A stretch of 64,000 nt of DNA from Branchiostoma floridae (GCF_000003815.2 NC_049982.1:8304542-8368541), one strand, 5' to 3'. Shown: positions 1 through 11,389, counted from the first letter of the stretch. Translations and numbers: made by a program. The notes: generated by a model from the letters alone, not told the origin.

Positions 1-488
1 GTTTTGTTGGCCAAAATCCGCCCATCATAAATTAAAGCAGCACCAGTGCCTGAGTTATACGTTCCGCCATGAAAATAACACATGACAGGCAGCCTGGCAG
101 TAGAGTTCAGAACGGATCTGGGCACGAAAACGTTAAGATACAGGCAGTCTTCACTCTGTGTTCTAGCCTTGTCGCGATTAAAGATGTGCTGATAGTCGTT
201 AGAGTCCGGCTCACACCCTCCTTGTCGGCACGCCGGGCCCGGCACGGTGCCGTCGCGGACGTCAGGCGCCCAGGACTTGTTGTACGCCCGAGGAGGCTTC
301 CAGCGCAGCTCGCCTACCGGTGGAACCCCGAACGGGAGCCCGAGGAAGATGGTCCCTTCCTCCACGTACATCCCTCGCACGTCTCCGTACTGGGTTCGAA
401 CGATTGGACCGTCCGGAAGCCGAGTTGCGTGCCCGACGAGAACAAGGGCCGCGAAGACCAAGAGCTGAGAGAACGTTGTTGTCGCCAT
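1..488 (-). CDS. Carboxylesterase/cholinesterase-family protein, 5' exon (partial, runs off left edge)
   Basis: Reading leftwards from an ATG at 488, an open frame of 162 codons reaches the window edge without a stop. It starts with a hydrophobic signal peptide (about residues 1-21, MATTTFSQLLVFAALVLVGH). The type-B carboxylesterase core follows: a G.VRGMYVEEGTIFLGLPFGVPP segment, then the family signature SEDCLYLNVFVP (about residues 112-123), then LPVMCYFHGG, which forms the oxyanion-hole HGG. The protein is therefore probably secreted or lumenal and hydrolyses ester substrates; the substrate cannot be read. The catalytic serine region would lie to the left of the window. Bases 1-101 are almost identical to 14642-14741, so this is a recent duplicate or the other allele of the copy at 13.7-14.7 kb. 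The start is supported by the signal peptide immediately after it. Confidence 0.85.
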   Translation of the reverse strand, partial: MATTTFSQLLVFAALVLVGHATRLPDGPIVRTQYGDVRGMYVEEGTIFLGLPFGVPPVGELRWKPPRAYNKSWAPDVRDGTVPGPACRQGGCEPDSNDYQHIFNRDKARTQSEDCLYLNVFVPRSVLNSTARLPVMCYFHGGTYNSGTGAALIYDGRILANK

Positions 489-3400
489 ATCTAGATGACG
501 CTCAAGCTTGACTGGATGCTAAAGTAAGGTGACTTCTTAATTTTCAATTTGTTGTTATCTTGCCTGGGTACCCTTTGGACCCGTTTTCAATGTTTGGCAC
601 TTTTATCTATGTTGGCTCATTGACATAAAGAATACCATTAGAGAAGCACACAAATCATCTTATCCACAACATCAGATGATCTTACAAGGGCATTACAGTC
701 GTTTTAATTTGCGGCTGTGCCGCCGGCTTTTTTAAAAACAAAATTGTTGAACCCTTGTGTCTTCCTAAGTTGCAACTTTTCCCTTTACGACCTTGCTTTT
801 CTAGTAAAATTCATATTTCTGAAGACTTTCCTTCATCGTTTATGTTTCCTACGTTGACGGTGCACACCCCGGTTTATTTGGGGTCTCAAATCGAGGCTGC
901 GCACCCTCAAGTCGAGAGGCCGTCTCTTCAAGAAAATAAATCTAAAGCACAAAAGTCGTATATGGGAATGAAGGGTATTACTCCAGCTTTAAGAACAGCC
1001 GGGTTTCAGTTTCTTCACTCTCTCCACTTGTCGTAATTTTTGGGGGAGAAAAGTTTTTTTCACGTAAAAAAGTATGCAAAAAAAGGGTGAATTTTGGCGT
1101 GGAAATAAACCCATCACCTATATTTTAGTCATGCAAATGACTGATATTGTCGGAAAGAGAATACAACTAGGATTAATCAGGCAAAAAATAAAGAAAATCG
1201 TAACACTGAGATTTTTACAATAACCCGACGCGCGAGGCATAGCAACACGGCTAACAGAACGCATATAGACGGTGAATCTGGGTCAACGGGCGAATCACTT
1301 CCAACGCGTAGACTTACAAGGAAGTGAACCTCGGGCCCAAAACCAATTTGCACCAAAAACACATCACTTCTTGCGCTTTTTAGCCATGCCAGTATTAAAT
1401 GACACTAGTACTTCGCAGCAGATTATGAGAAATTTGAGCTCAAACCTAGTCCCTCGAGACCCTTTCGTCACATTTTTCTCGCCCCCTGTCGCGGAAGAAT
1501 TGGTGTATGCACCGTTGAAGGCGAAAACACTTAGTTCAATGCATAAACAATCGACAGGCGACAAGTTTTAAATTCCTTGGAAACAACGGTCGTAATTGCT
1601 TATTATCATCGTTTTATTCGCATAGGACTAAACATCATTGGAATAAATATCATAGAAGTGCATTACATTTACGGGGAGTGGTTTGAGCAAGGTTTGGGAG
1701 GAGAGTACACCCTGACATTTTATACCAAAGTAATATTACTACAATAACAAAGATGCTTTGAATTCGCCAGAGTGGAGTTCATAAAAATATCAAATGATGT
1801 CCATAAACAAGCATACTTCGCTATTACTGGTACATCAAAAGTGTGCATTTGTCTGTATGAGACAAAACAACTTCTAGACTCAAGTTGATGATCTCGGCCA
1901 ACCATCCATTCAGGCAAGCTATTCATCGCGTATTTTTTTTTCATCACAGTAGACGTCAGTAAACCAAATTAAGTTAATGCATCGACGTCGTCGGGCGATA
2001 TTATGCTCACACGCCAAATATCGACCAGAGCAATATTTCAGTGTAATAAAATCTTTCAGACAGACGTGTTGATGTTGTCTGCCTTTGTATTGTTGGAAAG
2101 CTGGCTTCCATAATAAGGCTTGTTTTGAAGTCGCCAGAGTGGAGTTCATGCAAAATATCAGATACATCCGTACACAAGCATACTTCGCTTGAACATGGTA
2201 CGCTCAAAACATTGTATCCGTCTGTCTGTTTGAGGCAAAAACAAATCTCCAGACTGTCAGACTGCAGTTACATAAGATATGTCCTGTTACTTTCGAGTTA
2301 ATGACCTTAAGATCTTTAGAAGTTTTCTGAGCAGATTCTGCAACCAGTCACTCAAATTACTGTAATATGATAACCACTATTCACAAGCAGTATGCGAACA
2401 AGAGAGTGGTTTGGAGAAGCTGGTTTGCCTTGCGAATAGAGGCTTAGGTTATGTTTACATGGAGTATAAAATACCAATATGTAAGAAGGGTGTTATTTAC
2501 CAGTTACATATTTTACAATTTCAAATGTCGAGGGCATTGTGTTATCTGGGCATTGTAAACACGATATTTCTTCATACTCAAATGTTCCATATAAGAATTA
2601 ATTTAATAAAATTGATAGTCATTTGCAGTGAGTACACACTAGACAGCTTTGTCAAAATATAACTCAATAGAGCGAGATTCGCGGCTGATTCATTCTGGTA
2701 TAGCCTTTTCAGTAAACACACCTGTGCAGCGCCCATGTTCACGTGGCACTAAGGCTGACGTTGCCATGTCTGTTCGTCTTCAGGCGGAGACGTCACTCAC
2801 CAGGGGTTGCCATAGATACCTCTGTTTTTAAACACGGGGCGTGGACGTGAGCTTTCATACTATTGGTCATCGTCATGTACACAAACCTCTCCGTCGCTTT
2901 GGATAAAGTCCTGGTAAAAAGTTAGATTGTCCAGAACAGACCCGAGACCCGAGGACCACTGAGACCACACGGCCAACACGCCAGACAGGTCGACAAGTCC
3001 TCAACCTTCGACATTTTGACGGCAAAAATTCTATCACCAGTTAAGATATATTTCACTGTCAATCCAGAAACGTACAGCGAAGCAATGGGCTAGTTCTAAT
3101 CTTTTTTCTAAATGTAAGATTTCATGATCGTACGGTGGCAAGATCTGCACTGTAAACTTGAGGGCATATACTGGTACAGAGTTGACAGTTGTTATCGTCA
3201 GTTTTCATGGGAATCTATATTCATCTGTAGTCCAGCATTATATTAATCGAGCTTAAATATAATTGTAACGATCTGAGACCAGGTTAAATTGACTTGTATG
3301 CACCGACTTCATTAGAAGGTACATGTAGTAGTTTTGACTATCATCGTTGAATTTTGTGCATATCTCTAAAAGTATTTTCGTGTTTCAAGTTTGATAATTA

Positions 3401-3623
3401 TTTGTCTTTTTTGCCTCGTTGTATAAAGCTAATAACAATTTCAACATGTCATGTGTACATCTTTATAAAATTGCCAACTTGCTTTATCATTATCGATTGC
3501 CGCAGTAATTGTGACACTTCTTTGAAACGAATCCTGTGCTTCTGACATCGGTATAGCTAAAAGAGTATGAGAACTTATCAGACCATGTTGTATCAAGATA
3601 ACTATACCAAAGCAGATGAAAGA
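489..3623. other. Non-coding stretch with a direct duplication
   Basis: I see no supported gene here. The part next to 488 (about 489-620) is the 5' flank of the esterase; a homologous piece occurs inverted at 15214-15341. A diverged direct duplication of about 135 bases is visible at about 1755-1890 and 2125-2260; both copies carry GCCAGAGTGGAGTTCAT and CAAGCATACTTCGC. The small open frames here lack family features and look like chance. Confidence 0.5.
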
Positions 3624-3966
3624 CTCCCTCTCCGGAACTGAACCCTGATTCCCTGTCTCCCGTTGCCACCATGGTAGGCACAGAACCTACCATCGAAAGT
3701 TGATAGGGCAGACATTCAAATGATCTGTCGCCGGTGCGAAGACCGTGCGATCGGCTGGGTTATCCAGAGTCACCAAAGGGACCGGGGCGAACCCCGGGTT
3801 GGTCTTGGTCTGATAAATGCACGCCAGACCTTGAGGTCGGCGCTTCTTCCGCATGTATAAGCTCTAGAATTACCACAGTTATCCATGTAGGATGTGACGA
3901 TCAAAGGAACCATAACTGATTTAATGAGCCATTCAGTTTTAGACTCGCACGTAAAGCGTACTCGCA
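3624..3966 (-). rRNA. 18S rRNA fragment (5' domain)
   Basis: The minus strand carries universally conserved small-subunit rRNA blocks in the right order: GGCTCATTAAATCAGTTATG, then CATGGATAACTGTGGTAATT, then a TTTGGTGACTCTGGATAACC block, then GGCAACGGGAGACAGGGAAT, then a block ending in CCGGAGAGGGAG. This is roughly the first 400 nucleotides of 18S. The extreme 5' end (the usual TACCTGGTTGATCCTGCCAG) is absent, and homology fades before it. The far side stops abruptly at about 3624, where the rest of 18S should continue, so this is a fragment and not a working gene. The GA..GG loop region has small differences from the usual consensus, which fits a decayed or taxon-specific copy. Confidence 0.85.
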
Positions 3967-4876
3967 CGCAGACGGAAGGGGCGAGCCGTCGCCGTTGGGT
4001 CCCGGCTGGGGGACCCGGGCGCTGCCTCCGCGGAGGCCGTCCCCGGCCCTGCTTCCGGACGCCCTCGGCACGGCCGTCCTCGCCCGCAAGAGCGGAGGAA
4101 AGGCCGCCTTCCAAGCCGGTTGGAGCTAGTCCAAAAACACTCTCTCAAGATAAGTTGAGCGAACTACGACATGGCCAGACACCCTACAGAACACTTTCTT
4201 TGAAAAAACAACCCGTCCGCCTCCTCGATCGCAGGGACCTGACTGCCGCATCGTGCTCGGTCGCCAAGCGGACCCGGGGCTTCCTCCACCGCCCTCGCAG
4301 TCGGGCACGGCACGGGGCAAAGCTGCATATCGCCGTGGAGCTGGCGGGCCGCGGACATGCACGGCGCCCGCCGCAGCTCGCTCGGCCTCTTCTTTGCGGC
4401 AGCTGCGACGGCGAAAGGCTTTCCCCCATACTTAATCAGAGGGGCTCCACATCGTAGGCGCTCCACATCTAATTGGACCCACGTCTTCGTGGCCCAGCAC
4501 GGGACCGGCATCCACTGCCCACTGCCTCCCGTTGACACTTCCCACGGGATGGCCTCTCTGCAAGTGAAGGTGCTTGCCCGCACGCCCTCCCTGCTTCGAC
4601 GGACGATAAAAACTTCTTTTCGGGTCAAACTTGCCAAGTCGCCTGGGAACAAGCTCTGACCAGACTAACGCCCCCGGCGTACGCACTCCGACACGGAAAG
4701 GACCTACGGCCTCTAGCACGGAAGAACCCCGTTTCAGCACCAAGGACGTGGGCCGAACGGCCACAGGGCATCGCTACTCTCGAGGTGTGCTCTCTCTAGT
4801 TGCCAGGCCGAGCTCCTCCGATGTCCCTAACGGGAAGACAATGGGAGACACCAGGCGGGCGGGGTGCCCGAGCGGA
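3967..4876 (-). other. GC-rich spacer between 28S and 18S fragments (possible rDNA IGS/ETS)
   Basis: About 910 GC-rich bases lie between the 3' end of the 28S fragment and the 5' side of the 18S fragment, both on the minus strand. That order is what an intergenic plus external transcribed spacer of a tandem rDNA unit would show. I see no conserved rRNA core block inside it. The overlapping open frames on both strands are explained by high GC and are not genes. The stretch is short for a full spacer plus 5' ETS, so part may be missing. Confidence 0.45.
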
Positions 4877-5316
4877 CACGAATCTTAGCTCGCGGGTATG
4901 ACTTTCAATGCATCGCAGCGAAAAGGCTGTTCTACTAGGTACGACACCCCAAACGACAACCCGAGCTCCATCAAAGTCGTCTACAGAGGATTCAGCGCCT
5001 CCGCCCCGGAGGAGATTGCTCTCCGGATCGAGCGTGGTGTCCGACGGTGTAGTCGGAGCCCCCGGATGTTCGACGCAAATGGCTCGGCCGGACTGCCGAA
5101 GCAGTCCTACGCCTGCCACTCCGAAGGAGGCGCCACGCGTATCGTTGCTCTCTGGGCGAAATTCTGACTTAGAGGCATTCACTCATAATCCCTCAGATGG
5201 TAGCCTCGCACCACCGGCTCATCAGCCAAGCGCCTAAACCAAATGTGTGAACCTGCGGTTCCTCTCGTACTGAGCAGGATTGCCATAGCAACAACACTTC
5301 ATCTGTAGGATAAAAG
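4877..5316 (-). rRNA. 28S rRNA fragment (3' end)
   Basis: The minus strand matches the conserved 3' terminal part of large-subunit rRNA. It carries CTGCTCAGTACGAGAGGAAC (sarcin-ricin side), CGCAGGTTCACACATTTGGT, GCGCTTGGCTGATGAGCCGG, CTCTAAGTCAGAAT, then GCTGCGATGCATTGAAAGTC near the end. Homology starts at about 5316 inside the 28S core and ends near 4877, so about 440 nucleotides of the gene are present. The upstream edge joins unrelated AT-rich DNA abruptly, so the copy is truncated. Confidence 0.85.
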
Positions 5317-7527
5317 TACAAGAAGTCATTTCTGCAGATACCTTGGTTAGGATTGTCATTAACAGTAATATCTAAAAGATAGTCGACTGGCATATACCTA
5401 CAAGAGCCTTTAGCATTACAAATACGATTAGGAGGGCATGTCTTACACCATAGATATCTCCGTAGATAGATGTCCCCATATATAATACCTCTCATTTTTT
5501 CGTTCTCCAAGTTCAGTCTCACCAAACTTTCCTTACAAAGACCGACGTACACCCCTAGACTGAGGACTTGATTGGCCTTGAAATCAAATGAAATCCTCTT
5601 ATTCTTACCTTTTTCTTTCCTCAGCAAAGTTGGTCTTGAATTACAGCATCAGGGGCCGCCATGAACTTGCCCTAGTGTAATCCGAGACTGTGCACGCCAC
5701 TCCCCCCGTGGATCGATCATGCATAATTTGTATGAATATTTATACCATATCTGACATGTTGTGACCTGTAAACAGGATGCTTCTATGTTTGTATTCATGC
5801 ATGCTGCAACAAAAGGGTACTTTTGACGATGGATCACTTCTGTTTAGCAACCAAGTCGAATATTTTAATACCATAGAGTGATAGACAACATGTTCTATGT
5901 GTTTTAATGACACGCAGGTTAATGTTTTTATTTGTAACAAAGTTCCATGGTGCTGAATTGCCTTCTGCGGTTGACGTTATTTGATAAAAGCTCCTTGCTC
6001 GGCAGGACTATGTAGGTCAGTGCGATCTCAGATCATGGCTAGAAGTATATAGTAGCGCCTTGCGTTTCCTCACTTAAGGCTCCTCATGTACATGTGTGTG
6101 GTTTCCTTTTTTGTATGGTGGTATTTGAACAGTCAGATAGAAAATGGTGACATTGTATATAAAAACATTGTATTTTGCTAGATATTTTCCTCTACATCCC
6201 CACCCCGCCAATGACAAAACCGACCGGTATATATCATCACCCTATGAAGCCAACCCATAGAAATACAAACAACATTTTCTACCATTCATGAGAAATGTAT
6301 CGGGCGGTGAAAGCATGCATGTTTTTGCTTCAGCAAATTTTGGAGTAACAGTGACGAAAGAGAAAGAAAATAGTTTTTACCGTTTTGTGTGGTATGAGAC
6401 CACATTGGTCTTTTCAAGTGCATTCTCTTCAACCTCCATAGTATTTGATATCACACTTCCTCTGGCCAGATCTTTGGTGTGAGCATTAGGAGTCCCTAAA
6501 ATAATCTTGTAGACCATACCTGTTCCAGCAAGACCGGCCGGCCGCGCCCGGGTTTGGCAAACACGGAAGTACTTTCCCTATCGAACATCCCAGCTCACCT
6601 GCACAACCTTTGAACATGGTTCGTTCATGGCGAACACATCTACATGTACATCAGTGTTCCCCAAATAACCCCATCAGAGACAAGAGCCGATTTTTTAAAA
6701 TTTTTCATGGATAAACAAAGGTTCAAACAATGCTACCTGACTGTCCATGTAAAACCTACGAAAAAGAAATCTGGAAAGGGTGACAGATTCCATGAGTAGT
6801 ATCACTCTCTCTTGGCTTGATTTGATTTCTAATTTAGCTGATGTTGCTCATCATATCTTGTCAATACAGACACTCCTTAACACGTCAGACCGCCAGTCTG
6901 AACACTAAAGATTACCCGAGAGTATCGCGTTTCATAAACAAACGTGAACGCTTAAGTAAACATTTCATTTGAACTTCTGACCTTGGATGGATGTTTGAAT
7001 TTAAGTGACGCACTTCTCCTAATTCCGACTTGGATCACGGCAATTGTCTGAAAAACAGGACCCGTACACGCCTTCCATACAACCTGAGGTATGTGTCTTA
7101 TTAAGAGTTTATTCCTAATCATTAGATTACTACATGGTCTGTTATGTATGTACTGAAAAATGGCGGAACTCGTAACATGGGCACTGGTTTTCCATTGCTG
7201 AAGAAGACCGCCGCGTTGTGTACTTAATGGCCCATACCTGAGCCAGTTTTCCGTACTGGCACCCAAGTGCTGAGTGTAGTTCAACACTGGAAAACGAGTA
7301 CCGAGACAAGGTTCACGTCAAGAATTCCAGTCCTGACGGAGCTTCAGCACTGGAACAAAGCCGTTCAGCACTATACTATAGTGTTACTATAGCACTAGAG
7401 TTCGAAACTCCAGTGCAGAACTTTCTCCCGCACTGGGCTCGAGTATCGGCGCCATTTTCTTTTGAACTTCATACCTAGCTTGGACAAAGCATCGTGGTGT
7501 TCATAACATTGCGTTGCTTAGTTAACG
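5317..7527. other. Mostly non-coding; open frame abutting the 28S fragment
   Basis: A minus-strand frame starting at 5627 runs for about 100 codons of non-rRNA sequence and then reads on into the 28S fragment. It contains a cysteine-rich piece (CKTCPPNRICNAKGSC). I do not recognise it; it could be a broken exon of another gene or chance. The remainder to 7527 has no supported gene. Around 7260-7445 there is a stretch with repeated CAGCACTGG/CCAGTGC words. Confidence 0.3.
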
Positions 7528-7567
7528 TTACCTCCATGAAAAATGGAGGTATAGTTTTGAGTGTGTC

Positions 7568-7600
<33 letters not shown>

Positions 7601-8238
7601 TCGTGTTTTCGGATATTTGTGGACATCATAACTTGAGAACCTCTTGATGGACTACGATGATATTTGGTATGTGGGTAGGGGTTGGGAAGACGAAGGTCAA
7701 GGTCAACTTTGGGCCCCCTGGTGTGTGACATTGGTACTGCAGCAGAACTTCCAATTTTTTGTATCTTTTTACCTGGACATGCTATGGTCTTGATTTCTTG
7801 GTGGCAGATAACTTTTGATATAAGGAAGAAGTGGTGTATGTTTGGGCCCCCTATATTTGGTATGCAGGTACCTGTGGCAGAGATGTACATAATGAAATAA
7901 AAATTATGCAAATTTGGACTTAATTTGCATACTTCATGAGGAAAATCTATATTTACAGTGTTTTCAATATAGGACTCAACTACATGTTACATATGAAGTT
8001 TGTGGCAGGCGGAAGTTAAGCAGATACTAATTATGTAAGTAAGTCCCTAATTTGCATAATTAATTTGAAAGTGTCCTAATTCTTCTTAGTATGTGTAGTA
8101 AATGATTGGGCTGTCAACACTGTGACCTGTGTACGTTAGTGAAAGGTGTACATAAGCAAGCATAAATTATGCAAATGCAAAAGTTATTTGCATAATCAGA
8201 ATATTTCATGTCGGTATGAGGTCTCCGAAGTCTTGTTG
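7528..8238 (+). mobile_element. MITE-like repeat, copy A (ACCTCCATGAAA ends)
   Basis: It starts with TTACCTCCATGAAAAATGG and ends with a diverged TTTCATG..GGTATGAGGTCTCCGAA, so the ends are inverted relative to each other. Just inside the left end is a (TG)n run at about 7561-7602. The interior matches the copy at 9585-10330 almost line by line, including ATGCTATGGTCTTGAT and GCAAATTTGG/TTTGCATAAT segments. No transposase frame is visible, so it is non-autonomous. Confidence 0.7.
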
Positions 8239-8244
8239 CCATAG

Positions 8245-8500
8245 GACTAGGTTTTTATCCACTCACACTGGGAAGGATTCCTACTCTTTTCGATGTGCAG
8301 TGGGTACTTTAACGTGCTGGAGGTGTGGCTCTCCTCAAACACAGGACCTCCATTTAACGTCCTATCCTACGGACGTCCCTAACCCAAGCTAGGCATTAAT
8401 TTACACCTGAGTGAAGGGGGAAAGTGGTGTAAATTACCTTCCTAGAGTACACAACTTCGGGACATATCAGCGGTTTCGTAGCTAGCACCTCTGGGGTTTT
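8245..8500 (+). repeat. Dispersed repeat with CCACTCACACTGGGAAGGA core
   Basis: This stretch contains CCACTCACACTGGGAAGGA, CTACTCTTTTCGATGTG, AACGTGCTGGAGGTGTGGCT and GACCTCCATTTAACGTCCTA. Part of the same unit is present inverted in a dynein intron at about 59285-59370, which shows it is a dispersed repeat. I cannot assign a class. Confidence 0.5.
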
Positions 8501-8529
8501 AGCCCAAGAGCTATCTATCACCCAAAGAT

Positions 8530-8740
8530 GTTGACCATATCAAATCAAGAAAACGAGACATCAGAAACGGAAGTTCCGCTGCAGTACCAAGCGAAGCTGA
8601 TGGGGGCGGGGCGCCAAAATCTAATCATTTTTAGTTTTTGTCATACCCCACCAACACACCAGCTATGAAACAAATCCATCAAACCGTTCTTTCTTGAGTT
8701 ATCTTGTTCACAGACAGACAAAAAATACAGGAAATATAAG
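8530..8740 (-). mobile_element. Fragment of the ACCTCCATGAAA MITE family
   Basis: The stretch GAAGTTCCGCTGCAGTACCA, CCAAAATCTAATCATTT and TTCTTGAGTTATCTTGTT closely matches 31680-31790 inside the full copy at 30815-31869. It lies in the same orientation as that copy, opposite to the copies at 7.5 and 9.6 kb. Neither terminus is present, so it is a broken copy. Confidence 0.6.
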
Positions 8741-9023
8741 CCATTAATAATTCATAAGAATAATGGCGGTAGATATTTCATTTCGTGGAGGTCATTGTGG
8801 GAGTTGATGTTACGTGTACATAATTTCCCCTTAATGAAGGGCACAGCATCTCCACCTCTTAATGGCTCAGATTAATTCACCTCACATTCTGAGCTAGCCA
8901 CCGTAGGCCACCAGATGACACTCTTAGCTGCATTGTAGAAATAAATTGATCTTCCATGCCTCTTTGTTTAGTGATCAAATTTTCTGTGCTAACCTTCTGT
9001 ACTGTCCTTTTTTCCAGACAATC

Positions 9024-11389
9024 ATGGTTGGTCTTCCAGGACATGCAGCACCGGGCAGCTTCTTCTTGCTGTTCGGCATTTGGTGGACCGTCAAGTACTC
9101 GGTCATGTGGGCCGGCCGGATGGGAGGCAGGCAGACATGTACAGGCCCCGCGATGTGCAAGAACGTGACGAACGCTCCACTAGTGTGTCGCCTTCTGAGT
9201 AGGGTCCCGGTGATAGGGCTGTGCAAGATCGGGTTTTCCTTAGGAGGTACCTTAATTAGGCGTCTTAGTTATGCATCTTCATCAAGATTATGGTACCAAA
9301 ACTAGAACTAATCTTCAGAACAAAACTGTACCTAATGTTTCCGTTTCTAACAGCCTCTCGTGTCTCGAGTATATGGTTTGGAACACAGTACTATGGCACA
9401 ACGTAGGCGGTATTCGTAGTCTGTGAACATGCCAGGCAGTTTGAAAGAGAGATAGCTTCTATCAGAATTCCTCTATCCAAACCTGGAAATAAGGCCATCT
9501 TTTCTAGTAATGTTCTATTTTCCCTGAGATTAATCACTGACGGACTTAAACCTTTTTAAAGACAAAGGAGACTATTCTCCCTTATTACCTCCATGAAAAA
9601 TGGAGGTATAGTTTTGAGTGTGTCTGTCTGTGTGTGTGTCTGTGTGTTTGTGTTTCCGGATATTTGTGGACATCATAACTTGAGAACCTCTTGATGGACT
9701 ACGATGATATTTGGTATGTGGGTAGGGGTTGGAAAGACAAAGGTCAAGGTCAATTTTGGACCCCTGATGTGTGACCTTGGTAATGCAGCAGAACTTCCAT
9801 TTTTTGTATCTTTTTACCTGGACATGCTATGGTCTTGATATTTTGGTGGCAGATAGGCTTTGATGTGAGGAAGAAGTGGTGTATGTTTGGGCACCCTAGC
9901 AGCTTGCTCTGGAACTGCAGGAGCGTTTTTGTCAAAATCTTCCAAGGAGCATAATGGAACATAGGAATGACGGATTTCCATGATATTTGGTATGCAGGTA
10001 CCTGTGGCCGAGATGTACATGAGGAAAATCTATATTTACAGTGTTTTCCAATATAGGACTCAAATGCATGTCACATATGTAGTTTGCGGCAGGAGAAAGT
10101 TAAGCAGATACTAATCATACAAATAAGTCCCGGGTCCTAAATAAGTCCATAATTAATTTGAAAGTGTCCTAATTCTTCTTAGTACATGTAGTAAATGATT
10201 GGGCTCTCAACACTGTGACCTGTGTAAGTTAGTAAAAGGTGTACATAAACAAGCATACATTATGCAAATGTGAAAGTCATTTGCATAATCAGAACATTTC
10301 ATGGAGGTATGAGGTCTCCGAACTCTTGTTTTATACTGTTACAGGGCTGATAGGTCAGCAGGTCACCGCCAACTGGACGCTGATCAATCCAACCAACGGC
10401 CAGTTCCAGAACCTGAACGACTGGCAGCACACCACCATGTTTCTTTTCTTCATCTTCAGCGGCTTTTGCGATTTTCTGGTCGCCTTCAAAGCACCTGTAC
10501 CGAGCGGGATAGATTACCTCTCCTTCTCCATGGCGTTTGCGGTGGAAGGACTGTTGTTCTTCTATCACCTCCATGGCCGTGCTGAACTGGACGTTCATCT
10601 CCACAAGTTGCTGCTGCTGGCCATTGCCGCGTGTGCGATCGTGAGCGGCTTGGAGGCGTGGAACTCTGACACTTTACTGCTGCCCATGATCAGGACGGCA
10701 TTCGTGCTGCTACAGGGGACATGGTTCTGGCAGGTGAGCTGTGGCTAATTTGTGGTGTGGGTAGCTTTTAGTGTGGGTAGCTTTTAGTGTGGGTAGCTTG
10801 TAGTGCGGGTAGCTTTTAGTGTGGGAAGCTTTTAGTGTGGGTAGCTTTTAGTGTGGGTAGCTTTTAGTGTGGGTAGCTTGTAGTGTGGGTAGCTTGTAGC
10901 GTGGGTAGACTGTAATGTGGGTAGCTTGTAGGGTAGGTAGCTTGTAGTGTGGGTAGCTTGTAGTGTGGGTAGCTTGTAGTGTGGGTAGCTTATAGTGTTG
11001 CTAGATTGTACGGCAGGGAAAGAAAATGAGTGGTGCAGGTAAAATTTGTCTGTTTCGGTGCAGATAAGCAGAAAAAAGCTTTGAACTCTGACATAACTGT
11101 CAACACACCCTGTAAGAGTTGATGTATATATATGTTTCTACAGGTTGGTCTCATCCTGTATCCGCCCTTTCCTGGCAACAAGTGGGACCTGACGAGCCAC
11201 GCGAACATGATGTTCGTCACCATGGCGTTCTGTTGGCACATCCTGGGCATCCTGCTCTTCATGTGTGTTGTGTACACAGTAGTATATCTCATCCACAAAG
11301 CCAAGGTGAAACAGACAGATACCGACCTTGATATGGAGCCTCTGTCTTCACACCTGCTGCAGGCACACTCGGACTCAGAAGTGGATTAA
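9024..11389 (+). CDS. TMEM45: Transmembrane protein 45-like (three coding exons)
   Basis: Coding exons are 9024-9246, 10345-10733 and 11144-11389. The phases fit (1, then 0), giving 285 residues, close to vertebrate TMEM45A/B. The ATG sits just after a splice acceptor (TTTTTTCCAG, exon start 9018), so a non-coding first exon lies upstream. The protein begins MVGLPGHAAPGSFFLLFGIW, the hallmark TMEM45 start (GHA.PGSFFL). It then shows the conserved LNDWQHTTMFLFF, VEGLLFFYHLHGRAELD, LLQGTWFWQ and an AN.MF.TM.FCWH segment, spread over several membrane spans. It ends in an acidic cytoplasmic tail (HLLQAHSDSEVD). The family is a multi-pass membrane protein of poorly defined function. Two AATAAA signals follow at 12151 and 12197. 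Intron 1 holds a MITE ending 14 bases before the exon 2 acceptor AG, and intron 2 holds a minisatellite. Confidence 0.93.
9585..10330 (+). mobile_element. MITE-like repeat, copy B, inside TMEM45 intron 1
   Basis: The left end is TTACCTCCATGAAAAATGG. The right end is TTTCATGGAGGTATGAGG followed by TCTCCGAACTC. The outer 12 bases (ACCTCCATGAAA / TTTCATGGAGGT) are perfect inverted repeats. The interior is the same as copy A at 7528-8238 but with a roughly 80-base segment (about 9895-9975) that resembles the 30.8 kb copy. No transposase is seen. Confidence 0.8.
10753..11000 (+). repeat. Minisatellite, about 16-base unit
   Basis: About fifteen tandem copies of a unit close to GTGTGGGTAGCTTTTA, with a GCTTGTA variant, lie within TMEM45 intron 2. 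The copies are slightly diverged, most of all near the right end. Confidence 0.9.

Noticed and set aside
3894-5237. Many overlapping open frames on both strands
   Set aside because: They lie in rRNA fragments and GC-rich spacer; there is no protein family signal.
7561-7602. CRISPR-like or satellite signal
   Set aside because: It is a simple (TG)n microsatellite inside a MITE copy.
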